A DNA stretch of 64,000 nucleotides, taken from assembly GCA_037903355.1 (NCBI GenBank), contig JBAJFE010000014.1, positions 930,001 to 994,000 of the forward strand. The letters are read 5' to 3'. Of the stretch, positions 33,248 to 44,920 are shown one piece after another. The notes below the pieces were generated by a model. That model did no database searches, was not told where the DNA came from, and was given only the letters and a program-made list of their open reading frames with translations. Numbering within the stretch: the stretch's first letter is position 1; the number at the start of each line of letters is the position of its first letter. The stretch is from Trichuris trichiura. Its lineage: Eukaryota > Nematoda > Enoplea > Trichinellida > Trichuridae. The position numbers and the translations under genes were made by a program.

Positions 33248-34135
33248 ATGGGCACTGACAGCGACCAAGCGAAGTCGCTGATCACAAACTTGAATGGTTC
33301 CAACTGTCACGTATGGAAGTTGAAGATGAAAATCCTGTTCATAAGAGATGACCTGTGGGATGTTGTGAACGATATTAAACCGGAACCAACACCACACGGC
33401 TGGCATCAACGCGAAAGCAAGGCAATTGGTGCAATTTGTCTTACAGTTGAAGGTGATCAATTCCTTCATCTTACGCAGCTTAAAACTGCTCGAGAAATGT
33501 GGCAGGCGTTGCAACGTTTCTATGAGCGATCGTCAGTTGGCAATCGACTATACTTGAGACGTAAGTTGTACAGCATGAGGTTTACCCACGGTACGATGCA
33601 ATCGCATCTTAACGCGATGTTGGAAATTGTTGCTCACTTGCGAGCAATGGGCAAAAACATTGAAGATGACCATCTAGTTGCTGTCATGCTCTGCAGCCTC
33701 CCGGATTCCTACTCTGCGTTAATTACGGCATTGGAAGGAAGGAACGAAGCTGACTTGACTGTTGAGTACGTCACCGGAAAGCTCTTAGGCGAATATCAGC
33801 GTCGTATAGAGAATAGTCGTAACCAGAACAGCAGCGAAACAGCGCTAAAATCGATAACACGATACGAGCATAGACAGGCTAAGCCAAAGAAGACAGCTTG
33901 GACTAGACCGACTAAGTCAGAGGATCGAGAATGCTACTTCTGCAGGAAGAAAGGCCACATAAAGGCCAATTGCCGTAAGTACAAGCGTCAGTTTGAAAAA
34001 GAGGAAAAGGCTAAACATATTGCTCGTGATGAGAAACGTCATAATGAGGCACGTGATGTCAACGTAGTGGCAGATGCAGTCCGTCATCTTTCTTTTGCTG
34101 CGCATGAAAGAACATGCAAAACATATAGAGGTTAG
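33248..34135 (+). CDS. Copia gag
   Basis: 295 codons from ATG 33248. The N-terminal domain is copia-type (UBN2/gag family), with LNGSNCHVWKLKMK at about 15-28 and W..L...Y. further on. A CCHC zinc knuckle, CYFCRKKGHIKANC, lies at about 232-245. It packages the element RNA. In intact copia elements gag and pol form one reading frame; here a TAG at 34133-34135 closes it before the protease, so the polyprotein is cut short. Confidence 0.85.
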   Translation: MGTDSDQAKSLITNLNGSNCHVWKLKMKILFIRDDLWDVVNDIKPEPTPHGWHQRESKAIGAICLTVEGDQFLHLTQLKTAREMWQALQRFYERSSVGNRLYLRRKLYSMRFTHGTMQSHLNAMLEIVAHLRAMGKNIEDDHLVAVMLCSLPDSYSALITALEGRNEADLTVEYVTGKLLGEYQRRIENSRNQNSSETALKSITRYEHRQAKPKKTAWTRPTKSEDRECYFCRKKGHIKANCRKYKRQFEKEEKAKHIARDEKRHNEARDVNVVADAVRHLSFAAHERTCKTYRG

Positions 34136-37100
34136 TGGTATGTAGACTCAGGAGCTACAAGTCACATGACCAGTGACAAAGACTTCTTTACGTCCTTGCG
34201 ACCAACGAAAGCGACTGTTTATTTTGCTGATAGCAATCCAGCTCAACTTGAAGGTATTGGTGAAGGATGGCTGTTTTGCATAACGCCAACTGGTACGATT
34301 AAAAGGATTCATCTCAAAGAGGTACTGTACGTTCCATCGCTTGAAGGCGGACTTTAATCTGTCCAACGTTTGACGTGTGGCGGTTGCACGGTTACATTTA
34401 AAAGGACTACATGCTTAATTTCTTGGAAATCAACTGTTATCGCGATGGCAACTTTGGATGGCGCATTGTTCAAATTGAAACACCAGTTTCGCACAGACGC
34501 CGCTTTCACGATGAAAAACAAAGTTTGTATTCACAGATGGCACAGACGTTTGGGACATCGCGGCATGGGAGCCTTAAGAAGGCTGAACAATGAACGATTG
34601 GCTGACGGTGTTGAACTGGCGAAATGTAATGCTGAAATTAATTGTGAAATTTGCATAAAGGGAAAACTAGCGCAACTTGCTTTCCCTGCGAATGACAGTA
34701 GAGCTACGAAACCGATTGAATTAGTGCACAGTGATATCTGTGGACCAATGCCTACTGCAAGGCCAAGCGTTCATCGGTACATGTTGACGTTCATAGACGA
34801 TTATTCATGTTTCACTTTCGTTCGCCTTCTGAAAACGAAGGACGAGACCGTTAATGTCGTGAGAGAGTACATTGCTATAATGAACACGAAATTTGGCCGT
34901 AATCCCGTCACGTTCTGAACGGACAATGGAAGAGAATACGTTGACCTGGAAATGCAAGACTTCTTAAGGCAAAATGGAATCGAACATCAGTTTTCTGCGC
35001 CGTATACACCTCAACAAAATGGAGTTGCAGAAAGAAAGAATCGTGCCCTAGTCGAAATGGCAAAATGCATGTTGGTCGATGCCAAATTGCGTGAACGTTT
35101 TTGGGGTGAAGCTGTTTGTACTGCAGCTTATCTGCAGAATCGTCTTCCAAGTCGAAATGTTCTGAAGACGCCATTTGAACTTTGGACCGGGAACAAGCCA
35201 CGTCTCAGTCATATAAGGATCTTTGGGTCTAAAGCATACTCACATGTGCCTCAGCAGAAGCGCAAGAAGTGGGATGAGAGAGCCGTTCAAGGAGTTCTCG
35301 TTGGATATGACAACGCTACGAAAGGTTACAGGCTGCAGGATCCTACGAGCAACAAGGTATGGATAAGCCGTTCAGTAAAAATTGTCGAAAAAGATCGACA
35401 GTATGCACGGGCTACAGAACAAGGAACAGCGACTTCAGAAGGGGCAATAAGTCCAATGCAAGAAGGGGAGATCGATGAGTCGAACGACCCATCTAAACGT
35501 GCCACTCAGGTAAATGTGGAAGATATCTTTGGGTCACCGTGGCATGAACCACAGTCAGAAAGTGATACAAAGGCAAGCACAAACGAAAATTTATCACTTC
35601 AAGGACCGCGAAGATCTCAGCGAATTAAAAAAGGCATTCCTCCTCGAAAGCTTAGTTATAAGGTGCAGATTGATAAAGCAAATGAGCCATCTTCATGGGA
35701 AGAAATGCTAAGATTGCCACCTAATGAACGGGACAAATGGATGGCAGCGGCTAAAGAAGAACTGACATCACTAAGGAATCGAGAAGTCTGGGAACTAGTT
35801 AAGTTACCTGCTGGAGGCAAGGTAATATCGTCGAAATGGGTATTCAAATTAAAGAGAAATGCAGATGGCGCAATCGATACATATAAAGCAAGGCTGGTAG
35901 CACGTGAATTGTCGCAGCGCTACGGTGGAGAATACGATGAAACTTTTGCACCTGTAGTCAGACATGAAACCATTCGAACGCTACTTAGCATAGCAGCCAC
36001 ACGTTTTCTGCGTGTTCGTCATTTTGACGTAAAATGTGCGTTCCTCAACGGTGAAATTCAAGAAGAATTGTACATGCAACAGCCACCAGGTTTTGAAGAG
36101 CCAGGAAAAGAAGATTTTGTATTACGATTGAAACGCAGTATTTATGGCCTGAAACAATTAGCACGAGCCTGGAACAAGAAAGCCACAGAAACGCTTCCAG
36201 ACCTCGGTTTCCAGCTCACAAAAGCAGACTTATGTTTGTACACAAGAAAGGAATCGAGCGGCAGTACAACGTACGTACTATTGTATGTTGACGACTTACT
36301 TGTTGCTGGAGAAACTGAAGCCATTACGCGAAATGTTGGTGCACAACTAAATAAATATTTTGTCATCAAGGGTCTTGGAAAAGTTTCACACTATCTGGGA
36401 ATGCAGATAGAACGCAAAGAAGATGGTTTGTTTCTACCGCATCAGTCTAGCAAAATAGAGCAATTGATCGAAAGGTTAGGCATGTCAGAAGCAAAGCCGA
36501 TGGGAACAACTATGGAAACTGGCTATTTATCAACTACGAATGAATCCAGTGATCCTTTACCGAATAGCGTCAAGTATCGACAAGTTATTGGGTCACTGCT
36601 GTACACAGCCACAGGTGGCCGACCAGACATAGCTTTAGCAGTGGGTTTACTGTGCCGCCGTGTAGAGTCGCCTACAGAGTATGATTGGAAGTCTGTCAAA
36701 CGAGTGCTACGTTATTGAGCAGGCACCAAGGACATGAAGCTATATTTCAGTGCGATGAGCAAGCCTGTATTGCAGGCATACGTTGATGCCGATTGGGCAG
36801 GAGACAGAAATTGATCAGAAATCAAACAGTGGATATCTGTTTCAGCTCGGTGAGACCATGATTTCTTGGTCTACTAAGAAGCAAACGATTGTTGCTGTAT
36901 CTTCTACTAAAGCCGAGTGTGTTGCAATGGCAGAAACTTGTAAAGAATTGTTGTGGTTAAGGCAACTACTTGAAGACCTTGGTATCCCTCAAACAAAAGC
37001 CACGACTATGTTTCAACATAACCAGTGATGCATTCGCCTCGTCGAATCAGATCGCTTTAATGATAGGACGATGCACATAAGCGTGAAATATCATCTGCTG

Positions 37101-37235
37101 AAAGATTTACGGGAAGGAAATCTCCTTGAAGTCAAATACTGTCAGTCTCATCTAATGATGGCTGACGCACTGACGAAATTTATGTCTAAGGAACGGCTGA
37201 AAAGATTTCTACGACACTTGCGTCTGGCGAATTGA
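34136..37235 (+). pseudogene. Copia pol (protease, integrase, RT, RNase H), interrupted
   Basis: The protease signature WYVDSGATSHMT comes right after the gag stop. The GAG-pre-integrase region with HRRLGHRG is at about 34540, then a C-x2-C integrase zinc motif. The integrase core shows VHSDICGP (about 34725), TDNGREY (about 34920) and PQQNGVAERKNR (about 35010). RT shows SKWVFKLK, KARLVARE, FDVKCAFLNG, and YVDDLL at about 36287. RNase H shows DADWAGD (about 36787). Stops break the frame at about 34356, 34916 and 36716, and a frameshift lies in RNase H near 36810. The region ends at TGA 37233-37235 just before the polypurine tract. Confidence 0.92.
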
Positions 37236-37248
37236 GAGTGAAGACAGC

Positions 37249-37257
37249 GAGAAGGGG
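37249..37257 (+). promoter_or_regulatory. Polypurine tract of copia element
   Basis: A purine-rich run (around GCGAGAAGGGG) directly before the 3' LTR, the expected plus-strand primer site. Confidence 0.75.
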
Positions 37258-37445
37258 TGTTGAGAGTGGCGCTGTCTACCTCACCAATTACTTTTGTTGA
37301 TGAAACACGCTGTTTCACTTTCATACATTACTATTGCAATTAGTACTGTAGCTTGCATGTCTTCTCTTGCGTTATTCCCTCTTACTTTTCCTTTTTTTGT
37401 TTTTTCACTCGCGTTGGTGCATCCAACAGGAATAAATATTCAACA
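37258..37445 (+). repeat. 3' LTR of copia element
   Basis: Begins TGTTGAGAGTGG right after the polypurine tract and ends AATATTCAACA. 188 bp, collinear with 32971-33155. Confidence 0.92.
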
Positions 37446-37546
37446 GTACTGAAGTACTCAACCCTGAAGTTCTGCTACAATCAGTGAAAGAGTATTGGGT
37501 CCCAAACTTGTTGTGAGCTTTGTCTTTCTCAAACGATCAGCTGGAG

Positions 37547-38497
37547 CAGTGATTCCCAAATGGGGTCCCAGGGGGCCCTGGAAAACTTGAAAGAGTCCCT
37601 GGGAAGGACTGGAGGTTTAGGGGGCGCCTGGGAGCTTAGGGGGGCCTCAAGTAGTCCCTGGTAGTCGGTGCCCCAGGAACACGGCAATCTGCCGTTCAGG
37701 ATAGTGAGGCGAGGCGACCTGAGATTACTCCTGACGACTATCAAGCCGAACGTGGATAAATTAGTAGCACTGCGCCATACCCAGTCCTTGCAGAGAGGTA
37801 TGATCAAGCGACTGTCGTCTTGCTCTGAATAAGTATTGAATTTAGGTTCAGTGTTGCGCAGCCCTGAGAACAGCACCGCAGCCTGACTTACATATTGCGC
37901 TACCATTGGTAACAGCCCCAAAAATTGAGGAAGAGGAAACCCAGTGCGGCGCTTGTATTGTGAAGGCTCCCTGATCTGCAATTAGCCGGCTTAAGTCCAG
38001 CAATGCGAAAAGAACGGCGTCGGTGCGAACTAAAGAATTAAAGGTGTTAACGGTTTCCAATACCGTTAAGGAGTTTTCGCCGTATTTGGCAGCCGGCTTC
38101 CTTACTAACCATTTCGCTCTAGTGTAGAAAAGAAATTCAGCGTTGACTTGGCATCGCCAGGTTTTCCAGCCATTGATCGCACACTCAACTTTCACAGCGC
38201 AAAAGATGGGGTCCTACTTGCGGCTGACAAGACCCGCAGGTTAATAAAGTTTTTAATGACGACCCGGCTTAACTGTTTTTCCTTTGGCATATACGGTAGG
38301 CAGCGAAGTCAATTCTACATTCTGCAGCCTGTTTCAGATGTTGAACTACTTGTACAAATTCACAACAACGTAACCACAGTAGGCGCACCTGAGGATAGCA
38401 GAAGCAGGAGAATTACGTTGGGGACAATGACGGGGCGCCCTGGCGAGTTGAAGGTCGCGAAAGGGGGCCCCGGCTCTAAAAACGTTGGGATACACTG
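37547..38497. mobile_element. hAT-type element without transposase, in unit B
   Basis: 951 bp absent from the same site in unit A (empty site near 25865-25880). The ends are inverted: CAGTGATTCCCAA on the left, and CAGTGTATCCCAA as the complement on the right. The 8-bp target GGCTAGAA of the empty site is intact on the right (38498-38505). On the left it appears as AGCTGGAG (37539-37546), three transitions away. An 8-bp duplication and CAGTG ends are hAT hallmarks. Open frames inside (37529-37981 minus, 38148-38522 plus) show no transposase domain. Confidence 0.8.
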
Positions 38498-38615
38498 GGC
38501 TAGAATCCTTTCAACTGTATGAAATCCTAGTCTGTCGGATGACTTCCGCAATTGACACTCTTCTCTTCTGCTGTCGTAACAACCAGTGCATTATTTCGCT
38601 TCGACGCTACCTCTG

Positions 38616-38870
38616 CTACACGTCTTGATCTCTTCTCGTCACTGACAGACTTCTATCTTCGCCGGAACTCTGTGATGCAAAATTCGGCCAGGTCGTAACT
38701 AAGCCCTTCCTCCACGTAAACTTAACGTAGCCGTCCATGGACATCCTCTGTTCCATTTCCATCACGGAGCAAAAATTCGATAACTGCACCTTGCTTGAAA
38801 TGAGTTTCGTGCCATTCTTAACGAAATTCAGCGGAAATAAAACACACTCATTCGTCAATGCATCGACCAA
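38616..38870 (-). pseudogene. Mariner-like transposase N-terminal remnant (unit B)
   Basis: Second copy of the 25840-26186 fragment, with independent substitutions and interruptions. Confidence 0.4.
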
Positions 38871-41452
38871 ACTTCAGGAATCTTCCAAAGGGAACGTCTG
38901 AGAAGACAAGCTATGCGTTGACTTCAAGATTTTGAGGGCAGCTGGAACAATGGAGTGAGGGCTTGAATATCCGTGTTGCTTTTAACAACAAGATTCAGTC
39001 AGCTATTAACAACGCCCTGAAATGTATCAAAACAGCCTTACACCTTACACAAAGGCTTCATAAGACCGTTCCTTGAGGTCAAACTTTCAAAATTGAGCCG
39101 CTCCTTGTTATTACATTACGACTAAATTTTGGTCATGCGTTGAGCACTAAAGCCTCTCTAATAGTAACATTTGATAAACCGTGAAAACCTAAGTTGGTAC
39201 TTTTCTCGTTTAGCGCGTATCACGCTGAGTGACCAAGCAGTGTGCGAAAGCATCACTCTTCCCTCTCATACAAGTCATGTGGGCAACTGGAAAGATGTTA
39301 ACTGTTTTCTTAGCTCCATACTGGCGCTGATATTATTACCGATCTAATCACATATAACAATAAATTACTCAAGTTTTACTGCTGAACTTATGACGCCTAA
39401 AACTAATCATTTCGTTTCCGTTCCGCCTGAAAGAGGAACAATTGAAACTTCTAATGGAGTTGAAACCCAACACGCACTCACACGAGTGCGTCTGAATCTT
39501 TTCACCGCCAATGTTCTCCGAACTATTTGGTCAGCGATAAAAACGTCTTAAGCCAATGGGTGCTCATATTCTCCTCACAACCAAGCAAATAAAAGGTCGA
39601 AATTCAACATCATGAGCTAGTGAAGGAAAAGATTAATAAGCGACATCATACCTAATGATTTTCTAGTGCCGCAAAAATGCACTGCCAGCTGGTCAGGATT
39701 AAGAAGAATTCCTTTCTCAGTTACTCGTATCATTTTATGTACAGTCAGTTATCCAGTATTTTTAAACATAATTGATCAACTACGCTTTTTCAGTAGTCTG
39801 CCTTTTTTATTCTTAATTCCTGGAATTTCATGTTACCATTCCCATTACAAACAGCAATTTTTGTGCGAACTGCGTGAGATCAAAAGTAGCATTTCGACGC
39901 CAGGCAGGTCGATTGATGCAATTTTAATAAAAATTTCAGCGATATTAACGATCGCAGAAAATCTGTTCAGCGTCTTTGGTCATATCAACAAGACGACGAC
40001 GCTCTGAGCGTTACTGCTGGCGGCTTCTTAACTATGTCAGCAGCCAACTTCAGCGTATTCAAGGTTCATCTTTCTTGTCGTAATATAACCAAACGGGCTG
40101 TAATTGCTGCCCCTTTCAACTCTTCAAACAGCATTCTTCATGTGAAATGTATATGGCTAACCACTTCTCGTGGAGTCGGCAAAAAATCTCGCCGTGCTTT
40201 TCCGGCTCCACGACATCGTGCTTCTTCTTCTGAAAGAACGTACATAAAGTGGCAACGGAAAACAGACACCAACACATTGATCCCGCTTTATCGATGAAGA
40301 AAAAAGCATAAGCATCTTTATATTTTATCGGTTGTCGTTCAGTAACCTCAGCTTTAGTTGACCCATCTTTCTCGTACTTTGCCATTTTGCAAAGTACTTC
40401 TCGGTAGACAGCGCATCTTCCCCAATAGAAACATACCTAAGCCTACTTCTGCTAACATACTGACCATTACTTTCACGAAATAATACATACTGCTTAATAT
40501 CGACGAAAACAGCGATCATCAGTTTAGACTGGTGATTTTCAAAGTAGGCAATATCTTACAAAGGAACGCGATGGGAAATCCACCCGAGGATCCTGGGAAC
40601 TGCATAAAAAGAGCTCTGACAGTATTCTACATCAGCTGTAAGAAAGCTAACAGAAAACTGCAAATTTACGCGACGATATTCAGAGCCAATCAAACAATGG
40701 GACAATCTCATGGAGTACGGCTTACGCCACGATGACTAGACAATGGGTACGCTTGGGAACTTCACATGGCTTTCAGGAAGTTCACCGCTGCACATCAGGA
40801 AACGGACCAATGAGTCCTAAACTCACGGGCAGCATACCGCAGCGTGCACACCGCAAAGTCGATATCAATCGCCCATTATTATCAGTTACTAACAAATAAG
40901 CAAGCGGCTGACTAAACTTGAAAACAACTTTAAAGGGAACGGGATAATGAAGCTAGATGAGTAACTTTTGCCAGACGCAAAATGTTTACATGTTAATTAC
41001 ACCATCTAGGGAGCTGAATTTACCAAGTACAGCAACGGGATTGCTTGATTTTTGACGCAGGGAAGAGTACGAATGAAAAGAACAATTACCTAAATTATCA
41101 AATGCGTCCATTCCCCTCTACACTCCACATTCCGTCGCCTGACCCGAAGACACGCACAATCTTGCATTACCCTTTTTCTCGCCGAAGAATCTAGCCGGCT
41201 CCCCTACATCAGTAAGCGTACCGAACAATGCTAACAAAAATTACGTGAAAACGCGCGTTTAGTGCAACGAAATTCATTAAAGAGCTATAGAAACCTGCGT
41301 GTGAACTAATATTACTACATTAAAACTACTTCACGGCAGTATGCTACACCACCACCTTCGCTAATGACAAAACCTCACACTATCGGTTTTAAAAATTAAA
41401 AAACGATGAACTTACGGCCTGAAACCTCCTCCGCTTTTACCGGCGACTTATA

Positions 41453-42812
41453 ACCTGCTCTTTATACAGCCTATACATAAGCTATACACAAACGAGCAGG
41501 TCTAGCCTGGCAGACAGGTGATAGCACGAGCGATCGTCGAAGCTACGTCTAATTCGATGTCATTAACAATTCAACTGATGCTTCGACAAATCACCAGCTA
41601 CTGGAGAAATACAGTACACTAGTCTGCAGGTAAAAATTAATGCGTAATCAACGGGCACATGAAAATGCCGCCATAAAAGAACGGATTCTTGTAGGGACTT
41701 CTTCACGTAGTTATAAACATCTGTTTTAACTTACGCAACAATAGTCCAAATGAGTACACCCAAGGAGCAGCTCAAGTATGCAGGCTGATTTGATCTAAAA
41801 TGGCAGTCATAATCCTAAGTGGCGCGCATACATGAAATAAAAGAGAACTCGTAGGAGTAATAAGAAAGCTTTACTGAGCAACAAGATTATGTTCAACAAT
41901 CAGATATGCTATCCTGAAAGGAAAATAAGAATTCATCATGTCGTGTCCATTATTTTTATGCGCTAACTTTCTTAACAGCAGTTTTACGACGGAATGTATC
42001 TAACAGTTACCGTTTTGATTTACGCTTTTTGGCGTCTCAATATAAAAGTCAGTGTTTTCTTAGTTTACTGCTGCACTTGTCTCATGCAATCGCTGCTAGT
42101 ACAACTGAAATCACTTGAAAAGCGCGCCAGAAGAACTTTGCCACCCTCCAACTTACAGCAGCTCTTTCAAGTGATTTTAATTTCTGCCCTATAGTTGACG
42201 AGGCTGTTGGCACTACCGTTGAACAGTTTGAAAAAGTTAAGCAGTCAGAAACAATTTGAGCGATTTTTTTCTTCATGCATTGTTCAGATCCATTCTATTC
42301 AAAACTGCTAATAAGTTGAATCGGTTGAATTTATCAGTGAGATAATACAACTGCTTGCTATTGGGCCAATAAGTCGCATCCGCAATTCTCTTCTATTTGC
42401 GTTGCGAAACATTGGTAAAAGGAAGGAGTTTACCAGGTTCACTACATCGGAATGGAGAGAAACTACGTCACCAATTCCAGCAGCGCTTGCACCGACCATT
42501 TTTATCCCATGTCGTCGTAGCTTCCGGACACGAACAAAGATTGATGAGCCATTTCTTCTACACCTAAATACACTAGGCAATTTTGCCGTTGCGGGTCAAG
42601 GTAGCAAGCTTGCGAAAACTTCTGACTCTAGGAACGGCACAGCGAACAATTTATTTGATAATTTCACCCAATACTTCGATACTTTACCTGCAGATCAATT
42701 TACGGTTTCATTTTAACTGTTTCCTTGGGTTTGGTAGGGGGGAAAGGTCGATCTCTTGACTGGGCCTGTTCGGCTGTGTATAGCTTACCTATAGGCTGTA
42801 TAAAGAACAGGT
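41453..42812. mobile_element. TIR-flanked 1.36-kb segment (unit B)
   Basis: Left terminus 41453-41501, right terminus 42765-42812, same inverted arrangement as 28846-30205 and nearly identical to it. The internal plus frame is 42402-42716. Confidence 0.55.
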
Positions 42813-43339
42813 CTAAGTCATAGATTCACGTTGAAGAAGTCTTCCGGTAAGTTCATTGTTTTATCTTGCTATGGCAAAAAATGCCAAGAGTTTTTATTAG
42901 CGAGAGGTGCTGTATAAATGAATTCCGGTAAACTGCAACAGCCTAGTTTTGTGCGTTAATGCTTAACTGATCTGCGCTTTGCTGAAATTCCTGTTTGAGT
43001 TCTTTACTTTATGCCCTTAGTTTCTGGTCACAGGTTTGTAGGCTTTAATGTGATATTTGCTTACGAAAGTATCCCGTCCGGTCACGGAACTGTCATGCCT
43101 GTAAGTAAGTGTTTGGGATACCTGTACGAAACGGGTAGTCAGTTGGCGGGATCGGCTATAAGTACAGCAAACAACCAGCCAGCCAACGGTCCTTTCAGTG
43201 CACGTTAGCGTAGGCGCATATCAGCCACCGTCATGCCGAGCCAGTCTCCGCCAATAAGTTGACTGCTGCAAGGCACCTCGACGCCTTGGCTTTCCCGAAT
43301 AAACAGAAATGTAGACCAAAGACCCGGTGTTTTTCAGCC

Positions 43340-44920
43340 ATATAAAAGTACAACTTATTCTCATATAACGCGAAAGTTAGTTCCTAGAAAACTTCGCGTT
43401 ACACGAGAACGCATTATGCAAGACACGTAAAGTATAGGAAAATTCGGTTTTGGGGCACATCGCCAGGAAAATTGTTTACCTCTGAACAATAGAGGAGCAG
43501 GTCGCAAATAAGCAGAGTTTAGAAAAATGGACGCTGCCGTGTCTATGCTATGTATTCGAGAACTAACTACACGGCGGCATGAATCCTGTCTCTCGTTGCT
43601 TTGGTCTTCGCTATTGTGGCGGCCGCGTGACTAAGGAAAGTCTTACTGCCACATGCCTTACTTCGTTCATAGCGTCCGGGTACCTAAGGTTTCTCTTCAG
43701 CAGTCAGCGCCTTTCTTTTTCGCCGACTGCTTGAGGACATCGAGGCGGGAACCTTAGAAATCTGACGGCTGTCCTTAGGCGTTGACAGCAAGTAGACGAT
43801 TTGCAAAGTAAGCTCGCAACGAGGGCGCAAGCGCTTGCTGAATCCTGTGCTTCTCTATTGCTACTCTCTGAAGGCGATACTGAGGCGAACAGGTCGCGAT
43901 GAAAATCATGCTTCTTGGAGCCTATCTGCCTGTCTATCTATGGAACGTTTGTTGTCATGCCTTCCTTTAGAGAATACTCGTATTGCCGTCTTATCTAAAC
44001 TAATGTTCGGCGACGTGGGTGTCGGCAGTAGAGGTTGTTCTCCAATTCAACCTGCCATATAATCGTTAGCTGTGAGCGATAACACTCGCGCACTGGCGTC
44101 ATTACTCATAAAAAAGATTGGGCGTTTGGACAACGCATTCTGAAAGGACAGGGCCTAACCCTATGAAGCGAGCACTTCCGAGGATGTGACAGTCCATTTT
44201 TTACCGCCCAACGTCAGCCCTCGCATCCAGGCCATGGATCAGGATGTCATCCACAGCTTGAAGGTTGATTATCGAAGGCGCTTTCTTGAACAACTTCTGT
44301 GCTCAGACAATTTGGCGGCAAAGTCCGCCCCAGATTTTTTTCGAGATGATCAATCTGTGGGACTGCTGCTACCTTACTGCCGAAAGCTAGGAAGCCGTTA
44401 AACAGTCAACGTTCAGAAACGCTTGGAACAAAATTTTAACCCCTCGTAATACGGTTACGTCCGCTGATAACGACGCTGTCCAAGCTGTCAGAGAAATCGC
44501 TCGTTCACTAAGACAGCTCCCTCCATAAAGCGACTGCGCCGAGGCGCGATGTACACAGGTGGAATTTACGCCTTCTCTGGCAGCCCTGTTTAATGCTTCC
44601 TTCTGATAGGTGGCCGACCTGCAATTCTGCTGAGCAAGCATTTCAGCTGATGAACGACGAAGAGATGGTCGACTTCGTGTCCAGGAAGCCAGCCGACAAT
44701 AAGGAGGAGCAACAGGCAGCTGAAGATGAAGAGGAGCACATCATGGTCCCATAGCATAGCGAAACATTTGCTCACCTAGATGCTGCCCTGCTGTGGTTCG
44801 AAGAATGGGAAGAATGCGATGGACGGCGCCATTTATGCTTAAAAAGCATCCGTGACTTAGCCGCTAGCAAATGTCAAAGCCTATTGAAACAGGCGCTAAT
44901 AACTGATAACATAAAATAAA
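43340..44920 (+). pseudogene. Tigger/pogo transposase remnant
   Basis: The left part (43350-43440) has the repeated TATAACGCG / CGCGTTACACGAGA pattern of Tigger-type terminal regions. 44186-44401 encodes VHFLPPNVSP.IQAMDQDVI, then LKVDYRRRFLEQLL, the DDE segment of pogo/Tigger transposases ('FLPPN.T..IQPMDQGVI'). 44640-44918 encodes the acidic tail and the C-terminal block HSETFAHLDAALLWFEE...SIRDLAASK...ITDNIK, typical of Tigger/Jerky-like proteins. At least one stop lies inside the tail and several before it. The upstream half is too decayed to read. Confidence 0.8.

Larger units (their letters stand above)
32968..37445 (+). mobile_element. Ty1/copia LTR retrotransposon, decayed
   Basis: LTR to LTR about 4.48 kb, with gag, protease, integrase, reverse transcriptase and RNase H in copia order. 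The element has a primer-binding site at 33156-33183 and a polypurine tract at 37249-37257. Several in-frame stops and a frameshift make it non-autonomous. No target duplication is present: the bases next to the LTRs are GTTTT on the left and GTACT on the right. The two flanks belong to different repeats (gypsy fragment of unit A, left part of unit B). Confidence 0.95.
37446..43110. repeat. Composite repeat unit B
   Basis: Homologous to unit A from 25775 to about 30500. It starts exactly at the end of the copia 3' LTR and stops near 43110, where the sequences diverge after CTGTCATG. It carries the hAT-type insertion 37547-38497, absent from A, and lacks the tandem-repeat/gypsy section of A and C. 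Confidence 0.85.
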
